This document shows positions 29,023 through 38,503 of a stretch of DNA of 64,000 nucleotides, in pieces. The stretch covers positions 21,506 through 85,505 of the forward strand of contig SUXK01000008.1 of assembly GCA_015061035.1 (NCBI GenBank), read 5' to 3'. The stretch is from Bacteroidales bacterium. GTDB lineage: Bacteria > Bacteroidota > Bacteroidia > Bacteroidales > G3-4614. The notes under the pieces were generated by a model, which was given only the letters and a program-made list of their open reading frames with translations, did no database searches and was not told where the DNA came from. Every line of letters starts with the position of its first letter. The first letter of the stretch is position 1. The position numbers and the translations under genes are program-made.

Positions 29023-29385
29023 TTATGCTTTTTTCTCAACAATTCTTCTCTCTTTAATACGAGCTTTTTTACCTGTAAGAGCACGCAAGTAGTAAAGTTT
29101 AGAACGACGTACTTTACCGAATTTGTTAACAACAATACTTTCGATAAATGGTGAGTCCATAGGGAATATTCTCTCAACACCTACGTTGTCTGACATTTTA
29201 CGTACTGTAAAACGTTTTTTGTTACCATTTCCTGAAATACGGATAACTACACCGCGATATTGTTGGATACGCTCTTTGTTACCCTCTTTAATGCGGTAAG
29301 CAACTGTAATTGTGTCTCCGCTTTTGAATGAAGGCATCTCAATTCCCGAAGCAAATGCCTCCTCTGCAACTTTAATAAAATCCAT
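29023..29385 (-). CDS. rplS: Ribosomal protein bL19
   Basis: Large-subunit protein at the 30S interface. Typical 120-residue sequence: FKSGDTITVAYRIKEGNKER, IQQYRGVVI, ERIFPMDSPFIESI, VRRSKLYYLRALTGKKARIK. Monocistronic, with a strong promoter and a possible structured leader upstream. Confidence 0.97.
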   Translation of the reverse strand: MDFIKVAEEAFASGIEMPSFKSGDTITVAYRIKEGNKERIQQYRGVVIRISGNGNKKRFTVRKMSDNVGVERIFPMDSPFIESIVVNKFGKVRRSKLYYLRALTGKKARIKERRIVEKKA

Positions 29386-29413
29386 CTTATTTTAATTTTA
29401 AATATTCGTAAAC

Positions 29414-29494
29414 CGCAATTTAACAAGTCACATCTCCTTGCCAGAGATTGCGAAAAGCGGTGCAAAGTAACAAAAAAATTATCACATAAACAAA
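29414..29494 (-). promoter_or_regulatory. rplS promoter and candidate leader hairpin
   Basis: Minus-strand TTTG (29494-29491), 20 bp, TTACTTTG (29470-29463) is a good promoter. The roughly 70-nt leader can pair CGCAAT with ATTGCG (29447-29452 with 29414-29419) and an inner ATCTC/GAGAT. It might be an autoregulatory L19 leader, but the pairing is modest. Confidence 0.4.
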
Positions 29495-29522
29495 TATGTT
29501 GTTAAGTTTTTATTCCAATCTA

Positions 29523-29554
29523 TTTGAATTTACCGCTATTATAGTATATCTTCG
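29523..29554 (+). promoter_or_regulatory. Promoter immediately before the GH3 ATG (leaderless arrangement)
   Basis: TTTG (29523-29526), 20 bp, TATCTTCG (29547-29554). The ATG chosen for the GH3 gene begins 5 bp later, so the transcript would start at or next to the start codon. Confidence 0.55.
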
Positions 29555-29558
29555 CAAT

Positions 29559-32486
29559 ATGAAATATATTAAACATATCTTTTTGACATCTATTGCTTTG
29601 TTATTTGCCTCATTGACTAACGGCAATAACAACTATTTTTGTAATATATCGGCAGAGCATTTGGCTTGGTGCGACTCAGTTTATAACAGTATGACTCTTC
29701 GCGAACGCATTGGGCAACTTTTTATTGCTGGTGCGTTAACTACTGAGGATGAAAAAAACAAGGCTCATATTGCTCGAATGGTAAACGAATATAAAGTTGG
29801 TGGTTTTATTTTGAGTAAGGGTACTGCAGGTGCACACTTACGTTTAACCGAGTATGCCCAATCTCTATCAAAAGTGCCTCTAATGATTACTATTGATGGG
29901 GAGTGGGGATTGTCAATGCGATTAACCGATACTCCTCGATTTCCTAAGAATATTGTTATAGGTGCTGCAAATAATAGCCGCCTTACATACGAATATGGCA
30001 AAGAGGTGGGACGCCATTGCAAACGCATGGGAATACACGTTAACTTTGCTCCCGATATTGATGTAAATAGCAATCCCAACAATCCTGTTATTGGAGTTAG
30101 ATCGTATAGCGATAGTGCCGAAATGGTGGCTCGTTTGGGAATGGCATACTCAAAAGGATTATTGAGTGAAGGCGTTTTGCCTGTTGGTAAGCACTTTCCG
30201 GGTCATGGAGATGTGGAGAGTGACTCGCACAAAACTCTACCTGTGAACAACAAAACAAGGGAGGAGTTAAACAACGAGGAGTTATTACCTTTCAGAGAGT
30301 ATATTAAGGCAGGCATGCCCTCGCTTATGGTTGGGCATCTATATATTCCTGCTTTAGATTCTGTGTCGGGATTACCAACATCTCTGTCGCCTGTTGTTGT
30401 GGATAAACTTCTTAAGCAAGAGATGGGTTATAAAGGTTTGCTATTTACCGATGCATTAGAGATGAAGGGTGCAACTGCCGAGAATAGTGCTTTAAAGGCT
30501 CTTCTTGCAGGTAATCATATTTTACTTAAACCTCTTGACGTTGGCGAGTGCATAAAGAGTATTGAGGAGGCTTATAACAAAGGTTTAGTTAAAGAGGAGT
30601 TGTTGCAAAGTGTGGTTAAAAAAATTCTTCTGCATAAATATATTTTTGTTGGTAAGGATAGGATGCCTATCTCGGAGAATGGATTGATATGCGACATTGT
30701 TTCTCCCGAAGCAGAGAGGATTATATATAAGATAAACTCAGAGGCAGTAACTCTACTAAAAAACAGAAACAATATAGTTCCTTTACGTGCATTAGATAAA
30801 ACTGCAATAGAGATTGAGTGCTATGGCACAACATCAAGCAAAGATTTCACGAATAGGGTTAAATCGTATGGCATTAACGGGAAAGCCAATAGCAACGATA
30901 AGGTTTCTATCATAGGAATTTACTCAGGCAAGAGTAATGTTGTGGCTCAGGTTGAGGCGGCTTGTAAGGATAAGAGATATATTTTGGTATTCTTCACCTC
31001 GCCTTACAATATGAAGTTATTCTCAAAAGTTATTGAGGGAGCTGAGGCTGTTATTATGGGTTACGAAGAGACCAAAGTTATGCAAGAGTGTGCTGCCGAA
31101 CTTATTATGGGAGGTATTGCAGCAAAGGGTAAACTGCCTGTTAATGCCGCACCATACAAAAGAGGTGATGGTATTGAAACAAAGTGCGTAAGATTGGGGT
31201 ATGCTCCTGCCGAAGTGGTTGGTATGAATAGTTCTACTCTGCTATACATAGACTCTATTGTTGCTTGTGGACTTAAAAAGAGAGCCTTTCCCGGTTGTCA
31301 AGTGCTATTGGCAAAGGATGGTAAGATAGTTTACGAAAAGGCGTTTGGAAAGAGGGCAGGAAAAGAGAGCAGAGAGGTTACTCTCTCTGATATTTATGAC
31401 TTGGCTTCAGTTACCAAAAGTGCAGCAACGATGCCTGTTATTATGCACCTACATGAGCAAGGTGTATTTAACGTTGATACAACACTGCGAAACTATATAC
31501 CGCTACCCGACACCTCGCTTATTGGAGAAATACCCATGAGCGAGTTGTTGTGGCATCAAAGTGGACTACCATCAGGGATAAACCCCTACTATCTGCTAAC
31601 CGACAGCAATAGTTACAACGGCAAACTATATCACTGGCGAAAGCAGTCGCCATATCTCATTCAAATAGACAAACAGGTGTTTGCAAATAATCAGGCAAAG
31701 TTGCGTAAAGATCTATTACGTGAGAAGTGTGACTCTTCTTTTACAATAAAGATTAGCGAACGCTTATGGGCTAACAACGCTATACGCGACACTCTCTTAA
31801 ACCGTATAGCACGAATGGAACCTGACACCACAAAAAAAAAGTACAGATATAGCGACATAAACTTTGTTCTACTTCAAGAGGTAGCAGAGAAACTATCTGG
31901 CAGTAGATTAGATGTTCTTACCGACTCTCTCTTTTATGCTCCTTTGGGAATGACTCGCACCACCTTCTGCCCTATGAAAAAGTTTAACAGATGGGAGGTT
32001 ATGCCAACTGAACGCGATGATTTTTTGCGTAAGGAGTTAATGTGCGGATACCCTCATGATGAGACTGCATGTATATTGGGAGGAGTAAGTGGCAATGCAG
32101 GTTTGTTTGGCACTGCTAACGACCTTGCAAAACTCTTGCAGATGTTTTTAAATGGAGGCTCATACGGAGGAGAACATTACCTAAACGAGGAGAGTATCAC
32201 TCTATTTACGCAAACACAAAGTAATATAAGTCGCCGTGCTTTAGGGTTTGACAAACCCGACCTTGAGAATGAGGATAAAAGCCCTTGTTGCCCCGAAGCA
32301 AATGCCACTGTTTACGGACATACAGGTTATACTGGCACTTGCTTTTGGGTGGATAAAAAGAACAATATGATATTCATCTTCTTATCGAACAGAGTATTTC
32401 CTCACCGATGGAATAAAGAACTGATGAAGATGAATATCCGTCCAAAAATCCAAAACATAGCATACGAAGCATTAAAATTGTTTTAG
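29559..32486 (+). CDS. GH3 beta-N-acetylhexosaminidase (NagZ-like) fused to a serine hydrolase (class C beta-lactamase-like)
   Basis: Two-domain cell-wall-recycling type enzyme, 976 residues from the MKYIKHIFL start, which begins a signal peptide (an ATG 63 bp upstream would hide it). The GH3 part has the NagZ loop KHFPGHGDVESDSHKTLP with its His/Asp pair and TDALEMKGA with the nucleophile Asp. After a GH3 C-terminal alpha/beta domain, the last 380 residues hold a penicillin-binding-like domain: SVTK (DLASVTKSAATM), YSD(I)N (YRYSDINFVLL) and HTGYTG. Predicted periplasmic and acting on peptidoglycan fragments. The fusion is known in Bacteroidetes; the division of labour is inferred. Confidence 0.9.
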   Translation: MKYIKHIFLTSIALLFASLTNGNNNYFCNISAEHLAWCDSVYNSMTLRERIGQLFIAGALTTEDEKNKAHIARMVNEYKVGGFILSKGTAGAHLRLTEYAQSLSKVPLMITIDGEWGLSMRLTDTPRFPKNIVIGAANNSRLTYEYGKEVGRHCKRMGIHVNFAPDIDVNSNPNNPVIGVRSYSDSAEMVARLGMAYSKGLLSEGVLPVGKHFPGHGDVESDSHKTLPVNNKTREELNNEELLPFREYIKAGMPSLMVGHLYIPALDSVSGLPTSLSPVVVDKLLKQEMGYKGLLFTDALEMKGATAENSALKALLAGNHILLKPLDVGECIKSIEEAYNKGLVKEELLQSVVKKILLHKYIFVGKDRMPISENGLICDIVSPEAERIIYKINSEAVTLLKNRNNIVPLRALDKTAIEIECYGTTSSKDFTNRVKSYGINGKANSNDKVSIIGIYSGKSNVVAQVEAACKDKRYILVFFTSPYNMKLFSKVIEGAEAVIMGYEETKVMQECAAELIMGGIAAKGKLPVNAAPYKRGDGIETKCVRLGYAPAEVVGMNSSTLLYIDSIVACGLKKRAFPGCQVLLAKDGKIVYEKAFGKRAGKESREVTLSDIYDLASVTKSAATMPVIMHLHEQGVFNVDTTLRNYIPLPDTSLIGEIPMSELLWHQSGLPSGINPYYLLTDSNSYNGKLYHWRKQSPYLIQIDKQVFANNQAKLRKDLLREKCDSSFTIKISERLWANNAIRDTLLNRIARMEPDTTKKKYRYSDINFVLLQEVAEKLSGSRLDVLTDSLFYAPLGMTRTTFCPMKKFNRWEVMPTERDDFLRKELMCGYPHDETACILGGVSGNAGLFGTANDLAKLLQMFLNGGSYGGEHYLNEESITLFTQTQSNISRRALGFDKPDLENEDKSPCCPEANATVYGHTGYTGTCFWVDKKNNMIFIFLSNRVFPHRWNKELMKMNIRPKIQNIAYEALKLF

Positions 32487-32503
32487 GGGGAGGCATCCTA
32501 ATT

Positions 32504-32521
32504 AAAGAACCCTCGTTCTTT
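32504..32521. terminator. Small hairpin after the GH3 gene
   Basis: AAAGAAC-cctc-GTTCTTT, 18 bp after the stop. A second hairpin GTAAAAC...GTTTTAC lies at about 32531-32557. Both are between convergent genes (GH3 and terminase). Confidence 0.5.
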
Positions 32522-32584
32522 GATTATGCTCGGTAAAACTCAAACAAGTTTGGTTTTACTTTTGCTTATTTGAATAATTTCCAA

Positions 32585-34567
32585 CTAAATAGTTGCTTCG
32601 CTAATGGGGATTTTACTTTTTACTCCTACTCTACTGCTATTGAGTTGAGGAAGTGGTTCTGTGTAGCAAATGTAGGTTCCTATGCAACGGGTAATAAGTA
32701 TATCATCGTGATGCCCCTCCATTGCTCCATACGCTCCATTATCTTTTCGTTCAAATACATCGTGTTCGTAACAAGCATCAAAGTCGCGTTCAATATAACC
32801 ACCCTCTCGCAACATTCTAACCTGATGTGCTATAAGCATAAGTTTTGTGGCTCTGTTCATATGAAATCCCCATCGCACACCACTTCCAGAGTGAATCATA
32901 TTTGTGGTTTGTCGTGCATAGAGGTTGGGATATACCCCCGATACTGTTTCAAGGATATACTCCGAAGAGTCATCATCTCCTCTTTCTGTTTCAAGGGTAT
33001 TGCTCTCTACCACCAACAGACTCTTGTTATAAAACTCGGCTATCTGCACAGCCTTCCATGCAAGTAGGTCATGGTCAATATGTCCTCGCCACTGAGCCAC
33101 AACTTCAGGAACTCCACCATGTAGCATCCAGTAACGGTCAAATACCACAATAACAGAGTAGTCGGCTTTATTTGACCTTCCTCCTATATCTACAACTGTT
33201 ATGTATCGCATAGAAAAGTGATTCTCCTTATCGGGCATCTCCCAAAGGCGAAGTTCTCCCCCACTCTCCTCAATAAAACGCACATCGGTTAATGCCTCTT
33301 TTCCTCTGTCGCTCCTGCCGTATATATCGCCAACATATTTAGGTTCGCAACACTCCTTGCGTAACCTCTCAACTGATGTGTGCGAAAAGACTTTTTCGCC
33401 TGAATAGTTAAATGCCTCTATATCATCAGAAGGGTACTCTGCCATCATATCGGCATGTTCTGAATATTCTTTGCGCTTTTCTCTGTACCAAGCAATTGCC
33501 TCAAGTGTTGCTCCTTTATTCCACAACCCCCACTCATACTTTGATAGCGACTCCGCAAACTCCTTGTGGTTGGCAACAGGTTTTGAGTATATCTCTATTT
33601 CAAACCATGGAACAAAAACAAACTTCTTATCACTCTCTCCTCTCTTTGCTCTCATACACTCTTTGTGAAAATAGTTACCAGTTCCGTTTGCGGTACTCTC
33701 CATAACTATTACCGATAGAGGAAGCAATGCTACCGATCCACAGACTGAACGCACCATGCTTTCGGGTGTTTTACGTTGCGTTGAGTTCCAAAAGGCTACC
33801 TCCGAGAGGTGTGCCATAACAGCATCTGTTCCTCGTACCGACTCTGGCGACTCTGCCGATCCAATTGTTATCTTGCTTTTAGTTGCAGAGATTATTGAGG
33901 TGTTTGCCATCCTTTCAAATGGCTGAAACTTTATTGGCTCTTCGCTATCGAGCAACCACGATGGGTAGTTCTCTAAAAGTTTGGTATACATTCCTTTAAT
34001 GTTTAGGGCAGAATCTTTTAGGTGCGCACATATAACACTGTTCCAACTCTTTCGATGCACCAACTGAATCCACGCCATATATATTTGAACAAGTGTTGAG
34101 CCTCCCCACTGACGTGCTTTTAGCAGTATTATACGTATAGGTTTGTCAGCAAGACGCATCTCCTCTAACTCTCCTAACAATCTACGTTGGGGTACATTGA
34201 GTTTAAATGCTATGTCGCTGTCGCCCATTTTATTCTTGATGCGAACAAACATTACTGACCAAAACTCAAAGTCATATTTTATTCTAATCTTTATCCAATG
34301 TTTCCAGACTTCATCAACTACACTATCAGTTGGCTTTACTTTTAGATGTTCAGTGATAAACTTTTTTATACTCCCGTAACGCCTCAACAGTTGTACCAAC
34401 TCCACCTCCTCCATTGCCTTGGGTATATATTGTAGGGGTATTGGAGAATCGGGGATATGAAATGCAATACGCTCTCCATACCCTCCTTCTCCAATGTGTG
34501 GTTGATACACGCTCTTTACCTTTGCCAATCTTTTGGCATTCTCACTAACTACCTTTTTTATATCCAT
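32585..34567 (-). CDS. Phage terminase large subunit (TerL)
   Basis: DNA-packaging ATPase/nuclease. The N-terminal ATPase has Walker A-like LLKARQWGGSTL, a Walker B region near MAHLSEVAFW, and MESTANGTGNYFHK (coupling motif). The C-terminal RNase H-like nuclease has VVDIGGRSNKADYSVIVVFD, LLVVESNTLE and GHHDDILITR, giving the acidic triad. At 660 residues the frame is intact. It lies on the opposite strand from the virion-like genes 35032-38352. No portal or capsid gene is present. The intact frame argues either recent decay of a prophage or retained function. Confidence 0.85.
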   Translation of the reverse strand: MDIKKVVSENAKRLAKVKSVYQPHIGEGGYGERIAFHIPDSPIPLQYIPKAMEEVELVQLLRRYGSIKKFITEHLKVKPTDSVVDEVWKHWIKIRIKYDFEFWSVMFVRIKNKMGDSDIAFKLNVPQRRLLGELEEMRLADKPIRIILLKARQWGGSTLVQIYMAWIQLVHRKSWNSVICAHLKDSALNIKGMYTKLLENYPSWLLDSEEPIKFQPFERMANTSIISATKSKITIGSAESPESVRGTDAVMAHLSEVAFWNSTQRKTPESMVRSVCGSVALLPLSVIVMESTANGTGNYFHKECMRAKRGESDKKFVFVPWFEIEIYSKPVANHKEFAESLSKYEWGLWNKGATLEAIAWYREKRKEYSEHADMMAEYPSDDIEAFNYSGEKVFSHTSVERLRKECCEPKYVGDIYGRSDRGKEALTDVRFIEESGGELRLWEMPDKENHFSMRYITVVDIGGRSNKADYSVIVVFDRYWMLHGGVPEVVAQWRGHIDHDLLAWKAVQIAEFYNKSLLVVESNTLETERGDDDSSEYILETVSGVYPNLYARQTTNMIHSGSGVRWGFHMNRATKLMLIAHQVRMLREGGYIERDFDACYEHDVFERKDNGAYGAMEGHHDDILITRCIGTYICYTEPLPQLNSSRVGVKSKIPISEATI

Positions 34568-34679
34568 AACAGTAGCAAAGTAATTAAAAATTACACTACA
34601 CTTAGTGGTAATTTTATATTATTAGTTGTTAGATTCTTTTTTGCTAACTGCCAAGGTATGCAGCAGATATAACTAACGA

Positions 34680-34928
34680 CTACTTTATCTCCGACAATCG
34701 TTCAAGGGTGGAGGCTATTGCCAATAGAGTACGTTGCCCATCCTCAGGCGAGGATGTTGCACTATCGTGCTTCTCTAAAGTCTCAATACACTTGATAAGG
34801 GTTACTTCGTTGGTACACTCAGGTATTAGTTCTCGCAAACGAGAATAACACAAATCTAAAATCTCTCTCTTCTCTTTGTTCATAACGCCTTCGGGCGAAC
34901 ATTTTTTCTTTGTGGTTTTCATCTTCAT
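34680..34928 (-). CDS. Small protein upstream of terL, unknown
   Basis: 82 residues, basic N-terminus (MKMKTTKKKCSPEG) and a helical body (KREILDLCYSRLRELIPEC). It lies upstream of terL on the same strand, where a small terminase subunit or regulator would be expected, but no HTH is convincing. The 112-bp gap to terL has only an attagttgttag repeat fragment. Confidence 0.5.
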   Translation of the reverse strand: MKMKTTKKKCSPEGVMNKEKREILDLCYSRLRELIPECTNEVTLIKCIETLEKHDSATSSPEDGQRTLLAIASTLERLSEIK

Positions 34929-35031
34929 ATAAATTTAACATTCAAAGGCAAAATTATTGACAGATATTTGCAGTGCGATGTGATAATTATAAAATTTATT
35001 AATTACTAATTAAAAAAAACTATGTTTACTT

Positions 35032-35556
35032 ATGATTTTAGGAGCAATATTCAATGGAATAATGGCGGCGATACAGAATAGACGTGCCAAGAAGGAGAAA
35101 GAGAAAGCATTGAAGATTCTTGATCAAGAAGAGGAGGAACTCGACAACCTTTTTAATGAAACCTACTACTCTGATTACATGAAACGTGCAGATGTTCAAC
35201 AGTTGATAAATACGGCTAAATCGCATTTTCAATCGAGCATGAATAACATTCAAGGGAGAGCAACTGTTATGGGCGGTACTGATGAATGGGTAGGTGCGAA
35301 TCAAAGGAGGAATAGCGAGCAACTATCCTCGCTATACTCAAACCTTGCATCTCAGGGTGTCCAATGGAAAGATAGTGTGCTGAATAATTACAGGGCTCAA
35401 AAAGCAAATATTAATGCTCAAAGATATGGTACACATTTTAATGATGCAGCCTCTTATAGAAATGCAAGTTTTGGTTCGCTAAACAACTTGGCTCAGAACT
35501 TCAGCGACTTAGACAACAAACTATTTGATAGTTACGGAGATAAGATATTTAAGTAA
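35032..35556 (+). CDS. Virion-associated (ejection-type) protein of Bacteroidetes phages
   Basis: 174 residues. A hydrophobic/amphipathic N-terminus (ILGAIFNGIMAAIQ) is followed by charged helices (NRRAKKEKEKALKILDQEEEE) and a Q/N/A-rich tail with RATVMGGTDEWVGANQ. This is the build of internal virion or DNA-pilot proteins in Bacteroidetes podovirus-like prophages, where the segment ATVMGGT-(D/E)E recurs. It starts divergently from the terL side and leads a three-gene operon with 12- and 6-bp gaps. Assignment rests on remembered family resemblance. Confidence 0.55.
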   Translation: MILGAIFNGIMAAIQNRRAKKEKEKALKILDQEEEELDNLFNETYYSDYMKRADVQQLINTAKSHFQSSMNNIQGRATVMGGTDEWVGANQRRNSEQLSSLYSNLASQGVQWKDSVLNNYRAQKANINAQRYGTHFNDAASYRNASFGSLNNLAQNFSDLDNKLFDSYGDKIFK

Positions 35557-35568
35557 AAACAATTAGTT

Positions 35569-36057
35569 ATGAAAACAGAGAATGAAAATACTATTGATTT
35601 AACGTCTCATATTGAGAACATTAAGCGTGGCGAGGGATTTTATGCTACCCTTATTGCTGAGAAGCAACGCATTTCACGTCCCGCTCGTAAGAGAATCAAT
35701 GGGCTGAGGGATCTTTTTGTTTTACTTTATGATCCTGTTGAAAAACAACAATCAGATAGTGCTTTAAACCGTTTGTCGCAACTTATTAAGAGAGTTCTCT
35801 TGGTTTATGAGAATGCTCACCCTAAGGAGTTTCTCAGAAAACTACGTAAGAGGTTATTCAAGATATGCGACAAACTAAGGGGCAGTCAATCAAAAGAAGT
35901 ACCTCTGCCTGAGATTATGCAAGAGGATATCATGGATGTAGCACAACAAGAGGTGGAACTTCCACTTGATGATTCTCAAAAAGATTTTATTTATAACATG
36001 CTTCTCTCTAATGGTGTTACCCATGAGGAGGCTATTAACGAACTTTCAAAATATTAA
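35569..36057 (+). CDS. Phage-derived helical protein, unknown
   Basis: 162 residues, mainly helical and charged, ending with a UBA-like helix pair (FIYNMLLSNGVTHEEAINELSKY). No family recognised. Between the two virion-like genes in a tight operon (12 bp before, 6 bp after), so it is probably a structural or assembly partner. Confidence 0.5.
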   Translation: MKTENENTIDLTSHIENIKRGEGFYATLIAEKQRISRPARKRINGLRDLFVLLYDPVEKQQSDSALNRLSQLIKRVLLVYENAHPKEFLRKLRKRLFKICDKLRGSQSKEVPLPEIMQEDIMDVAQQEVELPLDDSQKDFIYNMLLSNGVTHEEAINELSKY

Positions 36058-36063
36058 AAAATT

Positions 36064-38352
36064 ATGCCTTACAGAAATAATAGAAATTTTAACGGACTCT
36101 CTCTATTGGAAGAGAATCCAACTGTGAAATCATTAAAGAATAGTAGTAACGGAATATTTGCTAATCAGTTAGCGTCTCAACCCCTTAGCCGCTATGTGGC
36201 TACTGGCTCTCCAAGTGTATCACAACCCAAAGCCTCTACTTTTGGCGAAGGAATGAAGGTTTGGGGACAACAGATGGCTAATGATATGAGTTACTTGGGT
36301 ACAATGGTCGACAAAGAGGCTTCGGGAGAGAATTACTTTGATGAGGCTATTACCTCGCTACAAGAGTACTACAATGGAAATCTACTTTCTCAACCCAACA
36401 GCGAATTATACGCAAGAATGAAAGAGATTGAGGCTGAAAACCAACCTGTTCCATTCCCTGCTATGGGACCAACACACGCTATGTCGTTAAACCAACCTCT
36501 TAACCCTCTGCTTGCAACAGAGTACGATCTTCTTGGACAACTTGCCGCACGTCGTGACGCTGGATATAACGATGAAGATAACCAATTATGGTTAAGTAAT
36601 TTGCAACAATATGGCGGCGAGGCATCGCAACGTCAAAGAGAGGTCATTGAGGCTGCTCGTGCTATTCCCCAAACTGAAGGTTGGGGTACTGTTGGTAGTA
36701 TAACCGGTGGTGTGTTAGAGGGGTTGACTTCGGTTATTGGTGGTGCTATTAATCCCAGTTTAGGTTTGGCCTTAGGTGGATTAACATTAGGTAAAGCACT
36801 TGGTCAAAGCGTTGCACAAACTAATAAGGAGATTGACATATACGAGGCTAATACTAACATGGCAGTTTCTCCGCAAATACGAAATCTTTACGTTAAAGGA
36901 GTAGCGGCTACCGATCTAATCCTAAACGGATTGATGCAATCGAGATACTTTAAACAATTAGAACTCCCTGCTATAAGTGAGATTCGTAAAAAGGTGCTAA
37001 AAAACTTTCTCTCTTCTCCTAAAGCAACGAATGAAATTAATTCTCTGTTACGCCAAACAATAAAGAATACTGGCAGATTAGGTGCAGAACAAGCAGGTGC
37101 ATCAACTGTATCGGCTCTGTCTCGAAGTATGTTAGGTTTAACATATAAAAACCCCGAACACTATCCATATTTAAGCGATATAGTAAAAGATGCTACGAAT
37201 CAAGCAGTTATTGGAGGTGTAACAGGAGCGGTAACTGGTGGTATAGCATCCGGTTTAGGAGCAGGAATAAGATATCATCAGACTCATCCTAAGATAAAAT
37301 TAGGTGTAAATTTCCCAGCGGAATACAGACCTAACGGATATTCTGGACTTACAGGAGACCTTGATAAGCCTACGTTTGCTGCTCGAGAGAATAAAATTCT
37401 ACAATTAGCACGAGAGAGCTTTAAAAGGCTTCCTGGAGATGGGGTTAAAGAAAAAAATAAACCTCTTATTGATTTAGGTGAAATGACAGTAGCGGAGTAT
37501 GACCTTTATGCTCCTCAACTTAGAAAAGTATTAGAGGAATTTTATCTTCCCGAACATCCAACAATTGACTTAATGTCTAAAAAAATGTTTGGCTATATTC
37601 CCGAGAGAGAGAGCAATAAACATCTATACCCCTTCGAACTTGATGGAATGAGCCCAGAAGATTGGGATATAAGGGAGAAACTTGTATCGGATGTTTTTGG
37701 AGAAAATTACCAACTTAATCCGAGATTTTATCCACGAAGCAGAAAAAGGTATGATGTATGGAACATTGGCGAGTATGCATCTGAGTATGCAAACTCATTA
37801 CGTAGAAATATGCTTAACGACATTGGTAGCAAGATGAAGTTAAAGACTCGTTTGTATGCCGACATTAACGAAGTTCCTAAAGAATATAAAAAATATATTG
37901 ACGATCACTCTCAAAGCAAAGGTTTCTACAACCCAGAAACTGACGAGGTTGTGATAATTGGTAATAATATAAAGAACCAACATGAACTATACAATACGCT
38001 TATTCAGAAGGGCTATGAGACTACAGGATTAAGAGGTGTATTGGGCGATGAGTTAGACAACTTTTTAGAAGATGTGTATCGTAATATGACACATCGCGAA
38101 AGCGAGAGATATTCAGGTAGTGGAGGAAGTCCAAAAGAGATTGCTCTCTCTTATCTTTCTGACTTGTATAAGAATCCATTATTAAACCCCAAAGAGTGGA
38201 ATAGATTATCAACATACGTTAGAGATTTGTTCGAAAGCAAATATGGTATTGAACACCTAACTTATGATACTGTGAATAGTCTTTTAATGCGTACTGCAAA
38301 TCAAATTACAGGCGATGACACCATCTCTGATATGATTAGAAAGGCTAAGTAA
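36064..38352 (+). CDS. Large virion-internal protein with degenerate metallopeptidase-like domain
   Basis: 762 residues. The N-terminal 150 are Q/N/S-rich. Two glycine/alanine-rich hydrophobic stretches follow (GSITGGVLEGLTSVIGGAIN near 215-240; GVTGAVTGGIASGLGAG near 380-400), as in membrane-penetrating ejection proteins. Near 615-675 comes GFYNPETDEVVIIGNN, then LIQKGYETTGLRGVLGDE. Phage polyvalent proteins have a zinc motif LHExxxH-x-GLR at this place; here it reads LIQKGYETTGLR (646-657), so the zinc ligands are missing. Frame intact; a bidirectional terminator follows. Confidence 0.55.
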   Translation: MPYRNNRNFNGLSLLEENPTVKSLKNSSNGIFANQLASQPLSRYVATGSPSVSQPKASTFGEGMKVWGQQMANDMSYLGTMVDKEASGENYFDEAITSLQEYYNGNLLSQPNSELYARMKEIEAENQPVPFPAMGPTHAMSLNQPLNPLLATEYDLLGQLAARRDAGYNDEDNQLWLSNLQQYGGEASQRQREVIEAARAIPQTEGWGTVGSITGGVLEGLTSVIGGAINPSLGLALGGLTLGKALGQSVAQTNKEIDIYEANTNMAVSPQIRNLYVKGVAATDLILNGLMQSRYFKQLELPAISEIRKKVLKNFLSSPKATNEINSLLRQTIKNTGRLGAEQAGASTVSALSRSMLGLTYKNPEHYPYLSDIVKDATNQAVIGGVTGAVTGGIASGLGAGIRYHQTHPKIKLGVNFPAEYRPNGYSGLTGDLDKPTFAARENKILQLARESFKRLPGDGVKEKNKPLIDLGEMTVAEYDLYAPQLRKVLEEFYLPEHPTIDLMSKKMFGYIPERESNKHLYPFELDGMSPEDWDIREKLVSDVFGENYQLNPRFYPRSRKRYDVWNIGEYASEYANSLRRNMLNDIGSKMKLKTRLYADINEVPKEYKKYIDDHSQSKGFYNPETDEVVIIGNNIKNQHELYNTLIQKGYETTGLRGVLGDELDNFLEDVYRNMTHRESERYSGSGGSPKEIALSYLSDLYKNPLLNPKEWNRLSTYVRDLFESKYGIEHLTYDTVNSLLMRTANQITGDDTISDMIRKAK

Positions 38353-38371
38353 AATATTTTGTACTTAAATG

Positions 38372-38413
38372 AAAGAGGCTGTATCAAAATACGATTTTGA
38401 TTTCAGCCTCTTT
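38372..38413. terminator. Bidirectional terminator, palindrome family copy 2
   Basis: AAAGAGGCTG (38372-38381) / CAGCCTCTTT (38404-38413) with inner ATCAAAAT/ATTTTGAT. Sequence relative of 1073-1112. Between the convergent 762-residue phage protein gene and thrC. Confidence 0.75.
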
Positions 38414-38503
38414 GTGTTTATAATATTTAGAAGTTACTTACGCTCAAAATAGTTTTTACTAACACAACTATATTGTTAGTTGAAAACTAAGGACTTCGTT
38501 TTC

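Noticed and set aside
29496..29558. Upstream start for the GH3 gene
   Set aside because: The 21 extra residues would precede the signal peptide and lie upstream of the predicted promoter -7 box.
32585..38352. Complete prophage
   Set aside because: No portal, capsid, tail, lysis, replication or integrase genes were found in or beside the block.
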